Source: Sinotaia quadrata (taxonomy: Eukaryota > Mollusca > Gastropoda > Architaenioglossa > Viviparidae). Taken from it: a DNA stretch of 64,000 nucleotides. Under the pieces are notes generated by a model. The model was not told where the DNA came from, made no database searches, and saw nothing but the letters and a program-made list of their open reading frames with translations. The translations under genes and the position numbers were made by a program. How positions within the stretch are numbered: position 1 is the first letter of the stretch; every line of letters starts with the position of its first letter. Location: NCBI GenBank assembly GCA_028829895.1, contig CM054179.1, positions 57,978,391-58,042,390 of the forward strand, read 5' to 3'. Below are positions 57,930-64,000 of the stretch, one piece after another.

Positions 57930-58205
57930 CTAATCAGATTTGTCTTTATCGAAACAAAGGACAAGTTGTTGTCTTCTCTATATTCATCAGACTTGTCTTT
58001 ATCGAAACAAAGGGCAAGTTGTCTTCTCTATACTCATCAGACTTGTCTTTATCGAAACAAAGGGCACGTTGTTGTCTTCTCCATATTCATCAGACTTGTC
58101 TTTATCGAAACAAAGGGCAAGCTGCTGTTTGTATGTACATTTTTTTTGTCTTCTCTATAATAGTCAGACTTGTCTTTATGGAAACAAAGGGCAAATTGTT
58201 GTTGG
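57930..58205. repeat. Minisatellite, about 52 bp x 5
   Basis: Unit CAGACTTGTCTTTATCGAAA then CAAAGGGCAAGTTGTTGTCTT in two parts. It opens repetitive plus-strand frames, not genes. Confidence 0.9.
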
Positions 58206-59029
58206 TATTTACAATATTTTAAAAACTGTTTTCATATTGCAAGTGTGTAATAAAATAAACATTATTTTTTTAGCAAAACTATTGAGAAATTTATGTTATA
58301 TTTTCATATCTGCAAACGTTTAGATATCATCAGAATATTATCACACAAAATAAGGAGTATTTTAGTAATTGTCTCCTGCATTGAAAAGAGCGTTTCGCTA
58401 ACCTACTATGTACGCAATTGTTTACGTATGAGTACGTATATATTAAATAAAATATAAAGTATTTATATAATTATTTTCGAATATTCAAAATCTAGATACA
58501 GTCAGAATATTAACTTAGCAAAATTGCAAATATTTTTGTAAGCATTTTTATTGTGTGCTGGTATTTCAGTACAGTCAGAATTATCGATAGCAAAATGCAG
58601 ATTATTGTAACACGAAACTGTTTACTAAAACACCACTTATAAATAAATGATCATATTTATCGATAGCAAAAAAAAAAAAACGTGCATAGTAAATATAAGA
58701 TTTATATAGGAAAATATGGGAAGTATTGCATATATAAATTTTAAAATATTGCATTATGATACTTTTATAATAACTAAACAGGTATTTTAATAAGTTTTAA
58801 TTTCATTTTGTTAATTTCCTGTCTTGAAAATTTATATAAAAATTAATGAAATAAATACTTAAAATTAAAATTTTAATAAAATATTTTGCATAAAACTTTT
58901 ATTAGCATGTTTTTAGAAAAAAATGGCGAAATAGATTTTATAATTTACAACTGAACACCTTTATTATATGAAAGAAATCAAACAAATGACTTTTACTGTG
59001 AAAAAGCCGATACACGTCTTTTATGAAAT

Positions 59030-59740
59030 CTTCTCATAAAATCTTATTTCATCGCAGTGAATCAATACATTTCTAGGGAAACTTATTAAATCTTATCTCA
59101 TCGTAATGAACCAATACATTTCTAGGGAAACTTATTAAGTCTTATCGTAAGGGAAAATATAATGCTCGGCTGCGTCAATTCTAGGATGAATTGACCAGAT
59201 TAGAAACGGGCTAACAACTCTATTATTATACACTCACGCAATTATATGGCTTGTTAGCAAAATCAGATACTTCTCATCCAGTAATTGTTAGTAAAAAATC
59301 ATTTGAATATATGCATAATTGCATACTTTGAAAGAGAATAACAATCTATCAGGAAAGAAAAGTATAAAATACTGTAGTGCAGCTTGGAAGAAAGTACGAA
59401 CTTCCATTTTGAAATGGACACATCGTGTTTCTAGTCACACTTTATTACTCGTGACATTCGCTACTTGTACTGGACACATCGTGTTTCTAGTCACACTTTA
59501 TTACTTGTGACATTCGCTACTTGAACTGGACACATCGTGTTTCTAGTCACACTTTATTACTTATGACATTCGCTACTTGAACTGGACACATCAAGTCCCA
59601 CTCTATAATTTATGACATTTGATACTTGAACTGGTCACGTCTAGTCACACTCTACAATTTATGACATTCGCTACTTGAACTGGACACATCGTGTTTCTAG
59701 TCACACTCTTTAATTTATGACATTAGATACTTGAAATTTT
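59030..59740. repeat. Two arrays upstream of the GPCR gene
   Basis: 59030-59145: two to three units around CAATACATTTCTAGGGAAAC. 59405-59735: about six units of about 56 bp around GGACACATCGTGTTTCTAGT then CACACTTTATTACT and GACATTCGCTACTTG. Confidence 0.85.
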
Positions 59741-60521
59741 ATGAAGTCATCACAGTTATTAATCATTAATCTTTTTAAATATAAATTTCTAATGTAAATA
59801 CCGACACACTCTTTGAAAGCAATCAAAATAAACTTTTAACATTACGAAACTTAATATCGTACGTTGCACAGTCAAAATTTACACAGTTTATTTTTTTAAA
59901 AGAAAATAAATCTGCAAACTTCTTAAAACTGGAAACAGCAGTTTAAAAAAAATTACTTTCAAGTGTACATACAGTCCAACTGCTTAAACTACAGGCTATG
60001 GGAATAATTTCTACTGTTCAATAAATCTGCTCAAAAAAAAAAACTTGAAATGGTAATTTCAGAAAATAACTCGGTGTACCTAACGATCAAACTGTATAAA
60101 TAATAAGCTATGAAAATAATTTCTCTTGTACAAACTCTTTAAGCAATGAGAAATACCTTTTACTGTAAAATCAGACTGTTTTTGAAGTATGTTATAAATA
60201 TGTCAGCTAAATATATAAACACTTTAATTGGATAGGAGGATACTATTAACTACACGAAAGAACTCTTTAAACAGTAAGGGAAAAAGAATAATTTTATCGT
60301 TTGAATAGTAAGCTGAGAGTACTGTAACCGTGGTTTCAGTACAGAATAACTTGAGCTGCACAGTCAAACCAGCTGCACAAACTATTTAAGTATGATAGGA
60401 GAAGAACCATTACTGCACGATCAAGTTATTAAATTATAATAAGAAAATAATTTCTGCTGCACAATTGCCGGAAGAAAACTCAGGAACACTCTGTTACTAA
60501 TTAATACACACTGGTTTTGAA

Positions 60522-61342
60522 ATGGAAAGAGTGAACACAACAGTTTTCGAAGACCATGACTTCATTTACTTATTAAGTGAAAACACGACAGGTGGGAACA
60601 AGACAACAATTTTAACATCGAGTACAGACATCAGCAGTGGCTGGATCAGTCCGGAATTATACTTGAAAATCCAGAATCCCCTTAAAATCTTCACCCTTTT
60701 TCTGGAAGCCATTGCTGTACTGTTTAGTATTACGAATATCACAGTCTATACAAGGAAAGCAATGAACAGTCCGACTTCACTGTACCTTGTGGCATACAAC
60801 GTGGCAGTACTAACTAGACTATCGTTGTCTTATGTCACGACCATCACTGGTACAATTGGAAAGGCTACCCAAATGTCCAAGTTCTACCTCATCTATGGCT
60901 ACTTCGTGGACAATTTTGTCTATTTGGTGTTCCAACGCTTCATGTTCTGCCTGACGTGTTTGGTGTGCGCGGAGAGACTCGTAGCGGTCGCCTTTCCTCT
61001 CCAGTCCAAACAGTTTCGAATAGTCCGGTCTCCAGTTACTTTCACTCTCATCACATTTTTCACGCTCCTTACGGTACATGTGTACCATTTCTTCAAGTAT
61101 GACGTCATTTTAGCCCAGACGCTGCCAGATGGATCAGATGTGTATAGCTTTCGGAATACTAACCTCTATCTCGAGCACCAGCCTTTATTCGCCAACTGGG
61201 CGCTTGCGCTGAGATCAATTTTCGTTTACAGTTTGTTACTGGTTCAGTTTGTAATTAATGTTCTAACTGTTGTCTCTCTTAAACAACATGGCCGCCAACG
61301 ACAAAAAATTATAACCAGTGATGACGATAACAAGAAAAGAAG
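60522..61342 (+). CDS. Divergent class-A-like GPCR, first coding exon (TM1-TM5), partial
   Basis: 273 codons plus two bases, ending AGAAG before a GTAGTT donor; the open frame itself stops one codon later. Hydrophobic segments lie near residues 52-76, 84-108, 123-152, 170-193 and 225-253. The N-terminus has N-x-T sites at 5, 21 and 26. AERLVAVAFPL (150-160) stands where DRY is normal and SPTSLYLVAYNVAVL gives TM2, which fits invertebrate orphan peptide or chemosensory receptors of the rhodopsin superfamily. No cysteine lies in ECL2, so the usual TM3-ECL2 disulfide is absent. The charged end (QKIITSDDDNKKRR) would be the third intracellular loop. TM6 and TM7 should be in a later exon, not seen before the window ends. 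The ligand cannot be told. Confidence 0.8.
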
Positions 61343-64000
61343 GTAGTTTACTTAATTTGTTCTTCTAATCTTTATTCTTCATACTAATTGTTTTAACTTA
61401 ATTGTGCTTTTACAAGGTGGCATCATAAAGAAAGCAAAGTTTTTTTTTTAATTTTTCCTAGATGTTCTTGACCTGAGTCAGCATCAATTACGACACTTCC
61501 CATTAATAAATGACCGGTGGACTTAACAATTTTCATGTATAGGAAATAAGTAATCGATAATATTTAACACGTCTCCGTTATAATGAGCAAGCAGTCAGCA
61601 AAATTACTTCCATTAAGAAATTGACAATATTTAACACCTCTTCGTTTAAAGGACTAAGCAATCAGCAAAATTAAACGTTTCATTTATTGATAATACATAA
61701 TCATTAACAATACATATTTCTCCATTACGTGGGATTAAGAAATCAGTAAAATCTAACTCTTCTTCTTTTATAAGGGCCTAAGCAGTTAGTAAAATTAAAA
61801 CATATTTTCATTTATGGGGAATAAGTAATCAGTAATTTATAGGGGCCTAAGCAGTTACCAAGATAAACATTTCTCATATTTGTTGCTAAGCAATAAGAAT
61901 ATTAAACATATTTAAACTATAGGAGCGTAATCATCAGCAACATTAAATACTTATCACTGATGGTGGTCTAAATCTGCTTGGTAATACATTTTAACTAGTT
62001 TACACTGATTAGAATGTACAGGTATTTTTAACAATTTAAGTTATTGCTTGAATCGTGTTATATTCGATTTAGAATATGATTTATTTATTTACAACTTGCT
62101 ATCTGATTGTCGTTTATTTATTTACAGCCACAAGTTAATTTATTTGACTTTGGTTTATTTATTTACAGCTATAACTTAATTTAGTATTTGACTTTGGTTT
62201 ATTTATTTACAGCTATAACTTAATTTACTTGACTTTGGTTTATTTATTGACAGCTATAACTTAATTTAGTATCTGGTTTTGGTTTATTTATTTACGGTCA
62301 AAATGGCCACTGTTTTTCTTTTACACTTTTTTATTTACATTGCGATTTCAGCTGTTTCTAAGCAATAGTTTTTTTTAAATTTAATTTAATTTGTTTTTAA
62401 ATTATAAAATGGTTATTTATTTACGGCCAACATCACAGTTTACTTCACATTGTCCTTGCACTTAGCGCAGTGGATTGATTTTAGTTTTACTTAATACTTC
62501 ATTGTCTAAGTGAATCACAATACACATCTTTTTAGTTTTACTTAATACTTCAGCATCTAAGTAAATCACAATACATTTATCATTAAATTTTGATTTTAGT
62601 CTTAGTACTTCAGTATCTAAGTGAATCACCATTTACTTTTCATTAATTCAGTCTTCTTCTCCCTCTCCTCTTCCTTGATTCTGTATTCATATATTCTTCT
62701 GTTTTTCTTTGTTCGTTAATGTCTGCTCGTCTCTCTTTCTCTCCCTCTTTCACTATGCCTGTCTTTTTCTGTGTCCTGCTATTTTTCCAGGTGTATTTCT
62801 TCCTTTCTCTCCTTTTATCATGTCTCCACCTGTCGTTCTGTCTGTCTCTTTCTGTCAACCTTTATCTCTTCTTCACACTATCAGTATCTTCCAGTTATAG
62901 TTCTAACTTTCAGTTTTTGCACTCTTCTTAAAATGGAAAAAAAACGAAAAAAAAAAAAAGTTGTCAAAAACAATGCACCCCTTTGTTATTATTATTAAAC
63001 ATGTGTAATTAATTACAAATGATGGATAAATCTTAATTTTATGTTTATTAATAATTCTCCTAGGGACACCACTCGTCTCTCAATGTCACAAGTTTATTGT
63101 TCACAATAGAAAGGTCAATCTTCCAAATGCTCTGCTAGGCACACTGTAGAATGTTCCAACACAGTAAATCCCTCAAGACTAATCTAGGCACACATTAGCC
63201 TTATTAGCTTCTCGAGTACGCAATCACAGTAATGAACTTCAAGCACTTCCTTTGCTAGAAAGTTCCACTGAAGTTTCGGACACACTTTAACTTGCTGATG
63301 CACACAAACAGGGTGCAGTGAATCAACACAACTGCCACACTCCAGTATGGAAACTTCTTGAATACGCCATAAGCTTACAAAAAGGAAAAGGAAAAATGGC
63401 TTGCTCCTTTCTGAACCATCATATCAGAGAGCAACACTAAGTTCCAAGTGTAATCAACTCTATTCTTCATTCTTTCTTACAATCTTTCTCAACTTACAAT
63501 TCCTTTTTATTGCACATCCATGCAATGTAATAAATACAACGATATCACTTACGAACGTGTTGCTGCTAGAAACAGTGTCATGTGTTTAACATATTCCATA
63601 CAAGTATCATAATTCACAACTATAGAAATAATAGTCCTTTCACATAATCCATTAAATTACAAATATAATATATCAATAGCAAAGATACGAAATATTTCTA
63701 AGTCCATTCTCTCTCAATCAATCAGTTAACACACAATTATGCTAATGATCACCTTTTATGACTAGACATGAGTTAGGTCAAAATCAAAGTGATTAAAGTA
63801 TAGAACTTTCTCCACCAGGTAAGTTTGGGTCTCTATCTATTGGCTAATTCGTTATCTGTAAAACTTAAATTATTGGATAGCAAAAATTAATCATCCACTC
63901 AGGACTGATTTGGATTACATCATCAAGTTCTAGCATATTCTTTACCTGAATTGTAATTTTAACTCTGGTACTTACAAAAATAATATCGTCATGCACAGTA
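61343..64000. other. Downstream of GPCR exon 1: intron or flank, later exons not found
   Basis: Short arrays at 61560-61930, 62060-62300 (unit TTTGGTTTATTTATTTACAG) and 62470-62640. 63050-63380 is more complex and may be a dispersed repeat. No exon with TM6, TM7 or an NPxxY-like motif was seen. Confidence 0.45.

Noticed and set aside
62643..62998. Frames on both strands near 62.6-63.0 kb
   Set aside because: The sequence is a CT-rich low-complexity stretch and the readings are simple K/R/E or S/F/L runs.
1..64000. Search for tRNA, rRNA or other structured RNA genes
   Set aside because: No stretch with tRNA box A/B layout or rRNA-like conservation was recognised by eye. A dedicated RNA scan would be needed to exclude small ones.

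Overview
This is an AT-rich piece of an animal nuclear genome. Genes are split by phase-consistent GT-AG introns, introns are long, and there are many DNA transposons and a very high density of minisatellites. The Zasp-type PDZ gene, the Brambleberry gene and the divergent rhodopsin-family GPCR suggest an invertebrate, probably a mollusc or another lophotrochozoan. The species cannot be named from the sequence.

Layout. (1) 3488-13422, minus: a complete four-exon gene for a 191-residue PDZ protein with a ZM-like segment and no LIM domain (Zasp/ALP-Enigma family). (2) 13423-27489: no gene recognised. It holds many short tandem arrays, a 592-bp Tc1/mariner-type element inserted into one array, and a 2.7-kb decayed hAT transposon with a perfect 8-bp target-site duplication. 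(3) 27490-51222, minus: a complete eleven-exon gene for a 608-residue Brambleberry (Kar5/GEX1 family) nuclear-fusion protein. Its introns hold two further hAT copies, a hAT-like MITE and a 0.64-kb minisatellite. (4) 51223-60521: minisatellite-rich, with one unexplained GC-richer candidate exon near 55.3 kb. (5) 60522-61342, plus: first exon of a divergent GPCR, TM1 to TM5. The rest is not seen in the window.

The three genes have no obvious functional link: muscle Z-disc or cytoskeleton, nuclear envelope fusion, and membrane signalling.

The most unusual pattern is that at seven exon edges in the two spliced genes, the exon boundary or its splice site lies in a tandem repeat. Six of these repeats carry extra donor or acceptor sites: Zasp exon 1 donor, exon 2 donor and exon 3 acceptor; bmb exon 3 acceptor, exon 5 donor and exon 9 donor. 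The bmb terminal coding segment and stop codon are also repeated, in register, in the 3' flank. This suggests a local duplication process that often takes in exon edges and creates decoy splice sites. More than 40 separate minisatellite arrays in 64 kb fit the same process.

Most long open frames in the window are by-products of tandem repeats and were left out. Exon calls rest on splice consensus, intron-phase agreement and recognisable protein motifs, all read by eye.
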